This document shows, piece by piece, positions 21,575 through 58,613 of a stretch of 64,000 nucleotides of DNA (the first letter of the stretch is position 1; each line of letters begins with the position of its first letter). The DNA is from Pachypanchax playfairii. Its lineage: Eukaryota; Chordata; Actinopteri; Cyprinodontiformes; Aplocheilidae. The position numbers were made by a program, and so were the translations under genes. The notes under the pieces were generated by a model. That model was not told where the DNA came from and did not search any database. It saw only the letters and a list, made by a program, of their open reading frames with translations. The stretch covers positions 1,310,742 to 1,374,741 of the forward strand of contig SSNP01000135.1 of assembly GCA_006937955.1 (NCBI GenBank), written 5' to 3'.

Positions 21575-22633
21575 AGTGCAACTCACCCACAAATCAGCTT
21601 TTCTTTTTGCTGATAAACTCTATAAATGAGTGTTTAATATTTCTGTCTACATTTCTGGGTATTATTTTAGCACATTTTTATACAATTATTCATTTTATAC
21701 CAAAAACCGTTAGTGGAGCGCCCTCTTCAGGTTAAAACGTTACACTGCACTTGAATTTGAATCAGGTGTTGCTATTGGCTGAGAACTTATTTTCTCCATA
21801 CGTGACGTCAGTTTTCTGCTGCTGTGGAATATAAAAGAGCTCGGCCTCGGCCACACCTCCGCTCAGTAGTGGTGTTGGAGTTTGAACAGTAAGTGTACTG
21901 TATATGGCCGTTATCAGAGTTCATTTTAGTGCAATGTTTGTAATTCTGTGAAAATGTGCTTTTTGCACATTACTTAATGGTTTTTATGCTGGGATACTTT
22001 GATTCATACCTTGGACACCTCTCTGAAACACACGTTTACTGTTGCAGCTGACGTACAAAGGCTACGACAGCCGCACCTGATGAGGTAGAGTCACAGACCT
22101 TACACGAGCTAATCCAAATTTAGCTTTTGCTTTGATCAACAGCAATATACCAGGAAGAGACGGTCCTTGGTCTATGCTGTTTAAGCCGCTGCAGGACAAA
22201 TCATCAGCTCAAAACGGTAGTGCGGCCATGTGACACCTATTTGCAGAGTCATATGATATTACTCGAGCTAATAGCGTTGGCTAACAACAATGTACCACTA
22301 AGAGAAGAGCCCCATGAACTCGTCAAAGTTGTAATTAGATGAGTTGAAACTTGGCTGTATGCAACACAGCAGTTTTGCTTATATGTCAGATGCCCATCTT
22401 TATTCATTTGTTTATTTCTGTATTCAGAGTCTCGGGACCATCATAACTGCAGTCAAATTGTCCTGATTTGTTTCTTTGTTTTTTACAGTTTTGTAAAATG
22501 TTGAAGCAAATAAGGAAAGAATGAGGTGAGGCTCTTTCTAAAATATGAAAACATAAAAGTATTATATGGACCAGAAGAATTTTCTGGCTTGTATACTTCA
22601 TTTATTATCATTAGACAACTTCTGTTGCTCTTT
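21571..22633. mobile_element. TTAA-flanked element family E, copy 1
   Basis: Left end TTAAAGTGCAACTCACCC. The right end is probably GTTGCTCTTT near 22633. Other copies start at 22639 and 27602. The interior carries promoter-like sequence (next entry) and segments shared among copies. No protein frame is conserved. Confidence 0.55.
21803..21890 (+). promoter_or_regulatory. CRE plus TATA promoter-like block in element E
   Basis: A consensus CRE TGACGTCA (21803-21810) lies 19 bases before TATAAAAG (21830-21837). About 50 bases further on comes AACAGTAAGTG, a good 5' splice site. The arrangement resembles a complete pol II promoter plus short untranslated first exon. Copy 2 keeps the TATA box (22917-22923) but not the CRE. 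Confidence 0.4.
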
Positions 22634-22989
22634 TGATGTTAAAGAGTAACTCACTCCCAAAACATCTTTTTTCTGCTTATAAATTGTATTAGTGGGTCTT
22701 TATCAATGCAATCATTCCGTTTCTGGGCATTTTGTGACATTTTCTTGTAAACTTGTTAAATTCTACACCTTTTGGTCCAAAAACGTCTTAGTGCTGCCCT
22801 CTTAGGGTTGAAAGGTGGCGACTGCATTTGAAATTTGTGATTGGCTGAAAGTGGTACATCTTTTCCAATCTTCATGTCACAGGCATCGTCTCACAGTCAC
22901 GCCCCCTGGGTTTAGGTATAAAACCATCTCTCAGACACACTCGCCACATTGTCTCCAGCATCTCACCAAAGAGCTGTACAAAGGTGGTA

Positions 22990-23676
22990 CAGTGGTCGAC
23001 GGTTATACGTATGCACAAAACTGCTGGGCACGTTCCTGCGTCGTAGAGAATCCATACACTTATACGCACAGCTCCGACGGTTATATGTACAAAACATTTG
23101 GAGGTATCATACATGCATCTCACTGTTTCTCACTAGTTACGTGACTGTAAACCTCCGCTGATGTTCTCACACACACTCTCACTGTTAGGTGTGGAACCAG
23201 CTGCTCTGGTGTTACACACGCGTGTCTGGTGCGTCTGGCTGAAGCTGTCAGACTTTCACCAAAAAATAATCACCGACTTCTTCAATGTGAAATAGTGTCA
23301 CATGTAACATTTTTTATAGTTTTTATTGCCCGATCATGAGTTCTTAATATCTGATATAGAAAACAGTTCTGTTCTGTTACTAACTGTAACTTGATCTGTG
23401 CCGTTGCGTTGTGTCCATGCGCGCGTATCTGGTGCATCTCTTACCAGTGTCATACTGGATCCTCTCTACAAGTATATAACTCCCTCTGTTTGAGAGTTTT
23501 ATTCTCCTAATATATTGTAATTGTTTTCTTAAATCATTTCCAATTATCTGTTATCAATACTGAACACTGCTACACATGTTTACAGTCCAAATGACCACTG
23601 ACGGATAAATGCACACAACGCTTATATGCACAAAACTTCTGGGCACCGAGGTCGTGCATATAACCGTCAAGCACTG
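22990..23676. mobile_element. Tigger/pogo-like non-autonomous element, copy 1
   Basis: Termini CAGTGGTCGACGGTTATACG and inverted CAGTGCTTGACGGTTATATG. A second copy at 28914-29436 has TA on both sides, so the family uses TA targets like Tc1/mariner/pogo elements. No transposase is encoded. Confidence 0.65.
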
Positions 23677-23795
23677 TTTAAACTAATGGCTGCACATAGG
23701 GATTTATAGCAACTGGCTGAAATCCAGGGTGCTTTGTTATGCAGGGGGTTATACCCACTTGCTGACATCTGCATATGACAAAGTTCAAATTCAAT

Positions 23796-24720
23796 TGACA
23801 TTCAAAAATACTTTATTAATTCCCGATGGGAAATTACATGTTGTAGTGCCGTTCTTGTTCAGGAATCCATTGTAGAGGGCGATAGCTGTGGGCAAGAAGG
23901 ATCTCCTGTAGTGGTCTGTTTGGGAGGTAGTCCTTAATCCAGGTAATTGTGGAGGCATTCACCTGTGTTATCTGGAGTTTTTGACAGAATAGCACAGGCT
24001 GAATTGTGGTAAAGGCACTGAAGAAATCAAAGAACATGATCCTCACAGTGCTGCCTGCTTTGTCCAGATAACAGTGGATTCGTCTAAGCAGGTGTTTGAT
24101 TGCGCCTTCCACTTCCACCCCACGGCGATAAACAAACTGCAGTGGGTCTTGAAATGTGCTTGTTTGCTTATTTAGGTGGACCAACATGAGTCTCTCCAAG
24201 ACTTTCATGACGTGGGATGTTCAGGACAACAGACCTGTAGTCGTTAGGGGACAATGGATGAGATGTCTTTGGTACTGGAAGATAAGCTGCAGAAGATAAG
24301 CTGCAGAATCCCACATAGCTGATCTGTACAAGCCTCTAGGACTCTGGGGCAAAGCCATCAGGACCAGCTACCCTGTTGCTGTTCAGTCTCTCCAGCTGCT
24401 TCTTCACCTTACTGCTAGATACAGACAGGTTGGAGGTGGAGGCAATGGGGACACCAGCTTCTTCTGATGTTGGAGATGATGAAAAAGCACCAGAAACAGC
24501 ATTCATGACCGAGGTAGAAGGTCAAACAGTTGAGGTGCGACAGGGAAGCTGTGTATGAAGAGATGGTGGAGAGGAAGATGTTGGGTTTGTCTCCAAACTG
24601 AACCTGTTAAAGAACATGTTCAGTTCATTGGCTCTTTCCAGACTTCCATCTGAGTGATCCTCTTTCTGCTTAAAGTCTGTGATCTTCTTTATCCCTGACT
24701 ACACATCTCTTACATTGTTT
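23796..24720 (-). pseudogene. Rex1-like LINE, internally deleted, RT domain fragment
   Basis: On the minus strand the frame begins near 24400 with KKQLERLNSNRVAGPDGF (a LINE RT motif). It continues with MKVLERLMLVHLNKQ, DPLQFVYRR and IMFFDFFSAFTTIQP (RT motif A) up to IKDYLPNRP, then jumps directly to the C-terminal peptide YRRSFLPTAIALYN (23871-23911). The second half of the RT is deleted. The 3' end is AATAAAGTATTTTTGAATG near 23800. The fragment cannot be functional. The C-terminal peptide region matches the unit of the minisatellite at 59842-61947. Confidence 0.75.
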
Positions 24721-25240
24721 TGCTGGAGCTTGTTCTCCATTTTTTTTCTAATCTTGATTTTAAATGTTTTTTTTTTGTACACAAAGGGAACTAATATCAG
24801 TAAAAGAATGAAATCAGAGCTAAGACTTCAATTTTACTGCATTGATTGTGACTGTGTGGATATGTTTTATGCGTGTTATATTCTCATCGTGCTCGGGTAT
24901 TTTTATTTATACCTCAGGCACCTTTCTACAACATACATTTTCTGTTGCGGATAATGAGGTGCAGTGGCCACGTGCAGCTGCACCTGTTGGCAGAGTCACA
25001 AGAAATTACTTGAGCTAATCTAAATGTATCTTTAGCTCTCTGGCTAATAACACTGTGCCAGTAAGAGATGAGCCCCATTCTATGCCTCTGTGTCAAGTAT
25101 TGCGACATTGTCAATCACAGCCCAGCCCGCCACCCCCCTGCATGTATGCTGGTCCACCAGGCATCACCTCCTTTAGAATTATTTTTTTAAAAAGATAGTT
25201 TGAGTGGGGATGTAACCTGGAGGGGGTGAGTTGGCCTTTA

Positions 25241-26010
25241 CAGCAACATCAAATCTGTTACACATTTCTGATTCCACAGTGTCTCGACTATCTTTTGCTG
25301 TTTGTTGCAAGTTTATACAATCATTTATTCCTGTAGTGATAAAACATCTAAAAGTTTTAATTACTTTTTCTTTTCTGGATCATAGAATCCAGGTTTTTGT
25401 ACCAATCCAGATTAATTCTTGGTATTATTTAGAACCTTTAGGGAACTCACCCCGTATTTTGTTACAGAGAACCTCGACCATTTATTGTAGGTTTCATGCA
25501 GATATGTTAAAAACATCCTTATCTCACAATGATGAGGAATCCTTAAAAACATTCTTGGATCCAGATGATGATCTGGATCAACCCCAAAATCTACTCACTT
25601 CTTCCTCGGAAGGGTTTTCCAACAGTCAAACCCTGGTGGAACTACGGTATGTCCGGTAAACATAGAGATCCATCTTACAGTGATTGGTGACGTGTGAATC
25701 CTGTGAGTCTTTCTTTTGTTTTAAAGAAATGATTTTGAATTTTTTCCCAAATATTCCAGAACAGAAAATTTTAATTTTCAAATATTTTTTTCACACATGA
25801 AGAATTGATAAAATGTGGGAGGGGGGAAACCAGAGCACCTGGAGTAAACCCTCGCAGACATGGTGGAGATCTGAACCTGTGACAGATTCACTCCACCATG
25901 CTGCCCCATTTTTTTAAGAAAAAAGATTTAAGAAGGATTTTTTTCAGCTGATGTGAAGCTCTTGAAAGTTCTTGTTCTGGTTGGTATTGGATCTTTTTTG
26001 TTTTGTTTGT
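25241..26010. other. unclassified intergenic sequence
   Basis: A plus-strand open frame (25231-25659, 142 codons) spans a Thr/Leu/Ser-rich stretch without any domain I recognise. There is no splice or start-site support. It lies downstream of the coiled-coil gene on the other strand. Confidence 0.3.
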
Positions 26011-26907
26011 TCACACAACTTTCATCTCAACATCTTGAATGAGATTTAGATCTTTCATCTCAACATCTTTATTGAGATTTAGTTTAGAACATTGAGCTTT
26101 TTCCCATTGTGCCTTCAGCAGGATCTTCTCCCATTGAGACGTATTCTTCAGGTGTTGCAGCTCTTTGCGTAATGCATCATGTTCTGCTCTCATCTGGTTC
26201 ATCAACAGATGTTGCTGTTGGTAAAAAGCGTTAAGACGATGAACTTCTGCTTGGAGAACCTTGTTTTTCTCAGTCTCCGTCTGTAATTGTGTTGTGTTGA
26301 CTGTATATGCGTTATATAGTCTAAAGTTTTCAGCTTTCAAGTTGTCAATCGTCTTCTGATAGTTAATATCAACCTGAGAACGAGACATGATCTCCTTGTT
26401 GACTTTGTCTTCAAATGTTTTTGCCTGCTGTTTGAGAGACTCAAAGCTGGTGTTGACATGTTGACAGAAAGACTGGGCTTTGGTCAACTCTGTCTGTAGC
26501 TGGATTTTCTCCTGTTGAGATGTTCTCTTCACTTTTTCCAGCTCCTGACGGAGTATCCCATTTTCAGCTCTTATACAATGGATCAGCTGCTGGTCCTGTC
26601 GTATTTTGTCTTCATAAGCCTGGAGGACAGCAGGTTTCTGGACTGTTTCAGCCTGGTGACTTGCTGAAACAGTTTTATTATTTTGCACTATGAAACAACT
26701 TTGAATGTCCCTCATGTTGTTGGCTTGAAGTGTCGTCAGCTGGGCCCTGGTTACCTTCAGTTCAAGCTCCAGCTGACATGCCCTCTGGTTTTCTCTGAAG
26801 GCATATTCATTTGCACTTTTTAACATGGCGTTGAGCCTGGTAATCTCCTGATGAAGCTGCATCAAGGTTTGTTGGTCGGGTTCTCTGCTAATATCCATGT
26901 TTTCCAT
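26011..26907 (-). CDS. intronless coiled-coil protein, 298 aa, unknown function
   Basis: An uninterrupted frame with start ATG at 26907 in AAAATGG context. No signal peptide or membrane segment. Almost the whole protein is heptad-rich (LHQEITRLNAMLKSANEYAF, LRQELEKVKRTSQQEKIQL). It contains an internal duplication: DQQLIHCIRAENGILRQELE... (around residues 105-150) resembles QQHLLMNQMRAEHDALRKEL... (around 227-272). The C-terminus ends with two short repeats, LNLNKDVEMKD and LNLIQDVEMKV. Upstream on the same strand are a CRE-like and a TATA-like site. I do not recognise the family; weak coiled-coil similarity to many structural proteins is not informative. An A-rich stretch after the stop could mark a retrocopy, but this is weak. 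It sits among transposons between the two broken genes. Confidence 0.7.
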   Translation of the reverse strand: MENMDISREPDQQTLMQLHQEITRLNAMLKSANEYAFRENQRACQLELELKVTRAQLTTLQANNMRDIQSCFIVQNNKTVSASHQAETVQKPAVLQAYEDKIRQDQQLIHCIRAENGILRQELEKVKRTSQQEKIQLQTELTKAQSFCQHVNTSFESLKQQAKTFEDKVNKEIMSRSQVDINYQKTIDNLKAENFRLYNAYTVNTTQLQTETEKNKVLQAEVHRLNAFYQQQHLLMNQMRAEHDALRKELQHLKNTSQWEKILLKAQWEKAQCSKLNLNKDVEMKDLNLIQDVEMKVV

Positions 26908-27023
26908 TTTAGATTTAATCTTTTAGAGAAATCTTTGATAAAATTGGCTAAAATATACTGTAATACTAAGATATACGGTCTCTCTCAAGAAGGTCTGTTA
27001 AGATAGAATGTTGAGCTCAAGTA

Positions 27024-27056
27024 GCCTTTAAAGGATCAAAGGACTGTGATGTCACG
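27024..27056 (-). promoter_or_regulatory. putative promoter of coiled-coil gene
   Basis: Reading the minus strand, TGACATCA (27047-27054, one base off CRE) is followed by CCTTTAAAGG (about 27026-27035), a possible TATA element about 120 bases before the ATG. CRE-like sites near TATA boxes are common in germ-cell genes. Expression is not shown by sequence. Confidence 0.35.
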
Positions 27057-27059
27057 GAA

Positions 27060-27601
27060 CTTTGCTTTGACATGTGACTGTTTGTCAACACAGATCTAGT
27101 TCTAGATATATGTAGATATAGATGGCCATATTATTTTGACAATATTCAGAGTAATATTAAATTAATTTTTACATACAACATTGTGGATTTTATTGCTAAC
27201 AGTAAAAAATATAATTCAAATTTTCATAAAGAACTGTGAGGTATTTTTGTTTATAATAAATATTTAAGGATTTTTTTATGATGCTTATGTTGATGGTTGC
27301 CATGTGACCGCCATTCACAGATACTTTCTTTACAGTTTCTTTGAACATTAATATTTAACTTCAATGTTTGTGTTTCTGATAGTTCTTCATTAACAAGTTA
27401 CATTCTGCCTGTATTTATGCAATCTGATTAAATGTGATATTACCAGTGACGGCTTGTATGAGCTAAACCCTCCCCTGTGTTTAGAAAAATAAAACTACAT
27501 TTGAGAGCATTAACATGAGACAGGATAGGTAGAACATGCTGGCTGCACTTTCCATTAAGCAGCAATTCATCCATCATCAAAAGACTTTAACGAGGCTGTC
27601 A
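27060..27601. other. no feature recognised
   Basis: AT-rich DNA without exons of either neighbouring gene. Confidence 0.4.
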
Positions 27602-27639
27602 TTAAAGAGCAAGTCACCTTCAAAACAGCTTTTTTCTGC

Positions 27640-28890
27640 TTAACTCATTCAGTACCATAGATGTCTTGACGCCTCTACAGCTTTTATTGGCTTAAATCCC
27701 ACAAAGCATTCTGGGGCAGCTGCTCGCTGAATTTGAACTTATTACAGGCTGTATTTAATCATATGATCCAGGTGGGGGCAGTGGTGCACTTCTCTGGGCG
27801 AGATTACCCTGAGATCACCCTAATGGGGAGCCAGAGTCACGCCCTTCTACTTGCGGCCCATGGGTCCCCTGGATGAAAAAATAATGAATGAAAGTCAATG
27901 GAGTGATAAAAGTTATTTTCTGATCCATTTTGAAATGCACCATAGATCAAACATATGATGTCCATGAGCTGTAAAGACAAGTTTTGTTGCCGAGAAAGCG
28001 ATCATTTTCAAGACGCGGCAAAAGTTATTTTATATTTTGTGTGAAGACACGTAGTAGACTACAACTATTTGTCTTGTAAAATTGACGTCACCATACTGCT
28101 CAGAAGGAGAAGAAGAATCAGAATAGGAACAATGGCGGTGAGTTTAGCGAGCTGCACCTCCTTCTATCAGGACAAAGGAAGGAGCATTAAACGATTAGTT
28201 TTGTAGTGACATCCAGGTACAAAACACACCGGCATTGTCGCGTAAAAGCGAAGGAAAAGGCAGCGGTGAGACTCGGGAGATTCTGCCGTGACCTCATACT
28301 GTATGTGCGACTTTCTAGTTGTAGTCATTTTAATTACGAAATTTTACAAATAAATAAATCCAAATCCACTTGACAGACCCGAACAAAACGTACATCATTA
28401 TTTATCATTTTAATTTGCGGTACAGCATATGTGTGATTCAGGGTGTAAGACAAAGTGGACCAGAAAATAACTTTTATCGCTCCATTGACTTCCATTCATT
28501 ATTTTTTTGTCCAGGGGACCCATGGGCCGACCGGAAGGGGAGGAGACTGTGGCTCCCCATTTACCATGTAACAATCCTGGTTGGAGTGGGGGGAGGAGCC
28601 AGACACTCAGGACGGGACAGACGGTGAATGAGGAAGGGAGATTCAGAGCCTGTGAAGCGGCTGGGAAGTGATCTCGTTCAGAATTATTACAAACTAGTAT
28701 GGAATTTATGGAATTGAGAAGATGGTGGAGTTTATTACATGGATAAAATCCCTCCAGCGCAACGGTCGGATCTACCGGGAACGAGTGTTGTGTCAAAGGT
28801 GGCGCGGTTTTTGGTCCAGCTTGTCATTTTCGGACTTGTGATGTCGTCAGCCTGACGCTGAGGTTCTGCTGAGAGCAACTGACTGAAAAC
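27640..28890. mobile_element. piggyBac-like element, copy 2, right end lost
   Basis: Starts TTAACTCATTCAGTACCATA and follows copy 1 (19722-21574) through GGGCAGTGGTGCACTTCTCT. After a nested insertion it continues from GGGGGAGGAGCCAGACACTC to TCAGCCTGACGCTGAGGTTC (28849-28868). The right terminal repeat is missing. Confidence 0.6.
27823..28560. mobile_element. long-TIR non-autonomous DNA element
   Basis: ATGGGGAGCCAGAGTCACGC at the left is matched, inverted, at the right. The match extends over about 110-130 bp per arm (27823-27950 against 28430-28560), including GGCCCATGGGTCCCCTGGA. Inserted in piggyBac-like copy 2. No transposase. Confidence 0.7.
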
Positions 28891-28913
28891 TACGACAAAG
28901 AGAATAACAAATA

Positions 28914-29436
28914 CAGTGGTCGATGGTTATATGTACAACGTTTATATGCACAGCACGCTTATATGGACAAAACTGCTGGGCATGTTCCTGTGTCATAGAG
29001 AATCCATATGCTTATATGCACAGCTCCGAAGCTTATTTGCACAAAACATTTGGAGGTATCATACATGCATCTCACTAAATCTCACTGTTTCTCACTAGTT
29101 ACATGACTGTAAACCTCCGCTGGTGTTCTCACACACACTCTCACTGTTAGGTGTGTGGAACTAGCTGCTCTGGTGTTTACACACGCGCATCTGCCTGAAG
29201 CTGTAAGACGGTCGCCAAAAAATAATCACCGACTTCTTCAGTGTGAAATAGTGTCACATGTAACATTTGTTCTAGTTTTTATTACCTGATCATGAGTTCT
29301 TAATACCTGATATAGAAAACCGTTCTGTGCTGTTACTAACTGTAACTTAATCTGTGCAATCTGTGTAATTGCACACAACGCTTATATGCACAAAACTGCT
29401 GGGCACCGAGGTCGTACATATAACCATCATCCACTG
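28914..29436. mobile_element. Tigger/pogo-like non-autonomous element, copy 2
   Basis: CAGTGGTCGATGGTTATATG at the left and its inverted counterpart at the right, with TA target duplications at 28912-28913 and 29437-29438. Interior homologous to 22990-23676. Confidence 0.7.
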
Positions 29437-29949
29437 TATCAGTAAAAGAATAATGAAATCATGGCAAAGACTTCAATTTTACTGCAGTGATTGTGATTGT
29501 GTGGATGTGATTTGTGCATGTTATATTTTTATTCAGGCATTTACTCAGGCACATTTCTGCAACATGGCAGTAGCTTTAGCATTCTATCTAACAACAATCA
29601 ATTGATAAAGTACTCCGAAAACTATGACAAAGAGAATAACTAATATCAGTAAAAGAATAATGAAATAATAGATTAATGAAACTTAAATTATACTGCAGTG
29701 GTTGTGATTGTGGGGATGCGATTTATGCATGTTATAGTCTCATCAAGCTCGGGTTACCTCTCTGCAACACGGCAGAGTCACATTGGAGTTAATGTAAACG
29801 TAGCTTTAGCACTCTGGCTAAAAATGACATGTCAATCACAGCCCAGCCCTCCACACTCCAAGGTCCTAAGTGACGCCTACTTCCAGGATTTCTTGAAACA
29901 GCGGTTGCAGGCAGGAGGATAATTTAGAGGGGGGTGAGTTGCTCTTTAA

Positions 29950-30944
29950 CCTTTTTGCATCCCAGGAAGGTTGTTTAAGTAAGCTTTTCCTAAAATAAGG
30001 TAGGGCTTATTAAAAACCCTCTGTTTGTTTTTGTTTTTAATTATTGTGATTAGTAATTGTGTCAAGGAGTGTGGTGCAGTGTTCTGCTAAGTTTTTTTCT
30101 ACAGAAAAAAAAATCTGCGGAATAAATTACAATGCAAACCCTTAATGGTGGGCGGTCAAGTATCAGTTAGTTGTCATAAGAGGCTATGTGTAAGCTTGGT
30201 GTTTGGTGGTGGTCTGTTGTTAAAGTGGCATATTGCTGTTTTAAAGTAGGTTGTCCTCCATTGTTGAAATCTAAACTGCAGCATTTTAATGTATGTCTGT
30301 TAATCAACCCTACAAATATAACCACCAGCCACCACTGCTTGGGGTGTTTGGATACTAGGATGTTTTATAATGAATCCTTCAATAAACTGCAGCCAAACTT
30401 ATTTTATTTGGATAAAAACTGGGTGTGGACCTTTACTTAAAGGGGCTGTAGGGGAGTTTAACAACAACATACATGCTCCAGCAATGTCCTGGTCACTAGA
30501 AAGAGCCCAGGCATTTTCACAGTGGTTGCCTCTATTTGCATCTAAAATCACGTTATTAATAGAGCTTGTTCGGGTGGAACAGACACGGTGCTTTCCTGAG
30601 GCAGCCAAATGCTTTATAGCATCATATGCATCCATGCTCAGGCATTGCGTTTGTTATCGCTATCAGCAAAAGCTGCAGAGATGTAGCGTTTGAAGCATGG
30701 ATTCTACTGAGAACAAGAGAACACACTCCAGCCCAGACCCCAACCAAGAAAAAGGAAACAAGAGTTTTTCCAATGTGTTAAAAAGGATGAAACTTGAGTT
30801 GGCTCGACGGAGGCAAAGATCGGTTCTGCATTTGAGAAGTGGAAAATGCTGAGAGAATCTTGGTATGAAAAAAGACTCACGGTTGGCGTCATTTTTGCTT
30901 GAAAGATCAGAAATTATTACTAAATACATGGAGGAAAAGAGTTG
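29950..30944. other. no exon recognised
   Basis: Short open frames occur at 30186-30440, 30370-30693 and 30697-30852 (Arg/Lys-rich MDSTENKRTHSSPDP... of about 50 codons), but none has splice or domain support. Confidence 0.35.
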
Positions 30945-31256
30945 TGTCAGGTTCTGTGAGTGGCTGTACTGAGTGAGTCATCTTTTCAGGTAGAAGATCT
31001 TTGGTTAGGGAGCTAGAACACCTGCTTGTTAAGCTGCAAGGGCAGAGAAGAAGCAGACACTTATTCTAAGTGCCTGTCTGCATTACACTCGATGCTTCTG
31101 TGTCTCCTCGGACTCTCCCGAGCTCTGTGAAACCCAGAGTCATCCGAACCTGTCTCTCTACCTCCTTATATTGCCCTGAGTTTGATCATCGTTGAAAATA
31201 AAATCCGTTTTAATAACTTTGAAATCTGAGTCCAGCCTGAGTTCTGCATGTGAGTC
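30945..31256. repeat. possible solo LTR
   Basis: Starts TGTCAGGTTCTG. Contains AATAAA (about 31197-31203) followed by a short GT-rich tail. The overall composition (CTCGGACTCTCCCGAGCTC and so on) resembles an LTR. Target duplication and a clear CA end were not confirmed, so the call is tentative. Confidence 0.25.
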
Positions 31257-31606
31257 AAACGCTTATCTGAGTCCATGAAAAGTTGATGCTTCCAGGTGTT
31301 TCTACATATTTCCCGTAGTAAGAACATTTTTTAAGCATTCTGGCATGCTCACAGCTGATTTGGTTTAAATATCACATCAGTCGAAGTCATGCCTGCAAAT
31401 TTATAAATTGTCGAATACAGGACTGACTCAGCTGCCAGTGCACGTACAGCATGCGCGCCTCATACGCGAGCTTACCATGAAGGCTGCTGTGACGCGTTTG
31501 GCCTGACAGGGCAATTGTGAGCACAAAAATTCCAAACTTACTTATAATCTCTTTAAGAACTGATCTGCCAAACTAATCAAAAGAACTGATTAAAACAATG
31601 TTTTAC
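31257..31606. other. no exon recognised left of last collagen exon
   Basis: Directly 3' of the last detected col13a1 exon (on its strand). No further Gly-X-Y exon, stop codon context or polyadenylation region of col13a1 was seen here. Confidence 0.45.
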
Positions 31607-57965
<26,359 letters not shown>

Positions 57966-58366
57966 CTATCAACAAACACATAAAAACAAGAGCGAGTCAG
58001 TGAACGCCCGTCAGGCAGCAGTCCAGTTAACATCATGCTGTATGATTTGTGTCATTTTACAGATGATATTGTTTACACACCTTGAAAGCAGCAACATCAT
58101 AACTTAACAGTAACAATAAAGCAGATAAATCATTTGTCAAACTGTCTTTGCTTCAATAAAAACAAAGATTCAGTGTTTTACTCGTCATGTTTTAGTGTTG
58201 TTAGTTAGTCACGTCGAGCTGAGATGTCCCATGTTGTATTTTTGACTAGTTGCTGTTTAATTTCTTGTTTTGTTTTTAATGATGTGGGTTTTACTTCCAT
58301 GTAGTTATGAATCTCCCTCCACGGATGCTTGTTTTACTTAAACATTTCCTGAATGTCTTATTACTC
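57966..58366. other. col13a1 upstream intron
   Basis: No feature recognised. Confidence 0.45.
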
Positions 58367-58613
58367 GGGGGGGCTGTGGCTCAGTGGGAAGAGCGGTCGT
58401 TGGTGGATCGATCCCAGCTTCCACCATCACATGTCGAAGTGTCCTGGGGCAAGACACTGAACCGGGTTGTGTGAGTGTTAGCCCCTACCCTCTCCCCCCG
58501 GTTTACATATCAGGTTGTGTGAATGGGTAAATGTAAAACTTGTAGTGTTAAAGTACTTTGAGTGGTCTGAATGACTAGAAAAACGCTATACAAATACAGA
58601 ACATTTACCATTT
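58367..58613 (+). mobile_element. tRNA-derived SINE
   Basis: Head GGGGCTGTGGCTCAGTGGGA (A box) and GGATCGATCCC (B box), body TGTCGAAGTGTCCTGGGGCA and AAGTACTTTGAGTGGTCTGA, tail ACATTTACCATT. It matches a common teleost SINE. About 15 bases of the anticodon-arm region present in the usual consensus appear missing. Confidence 0.85.

Larger units (their letters stand above)
22639..25240. mobile_element. element family E, copy 2, with nested insertions
   Basis: Left end TTAAAGAGTAACTCACTCCC at 22639, right end GGGGTGAGTTGGCCTTTA at 25240. A Tigger-like element (22990-23676) and a LINE fragment (23796-24720) lie inside. The segment 24795-24960 (TCAGTAAAAGAATGAAATCA onward) recurs at 29440-29580 and 29645-29790 inside copy 3. 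Confidence 0.5.
27602..29949. mobile_element. element family E, copy 3, with nested insertions
   Basis: Left end TTAAAGAGCAAGTCACC, right end GGTGAGTTGCTCTTTAA, with TTAA on both ends (27602-27605, 29946-29949). It is interrupted by a piggyBac-like copy starting at 27640, a long-TIR element (27823-28560) and a Tigger-like copy (28914-29436). Confidence 0.55.
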
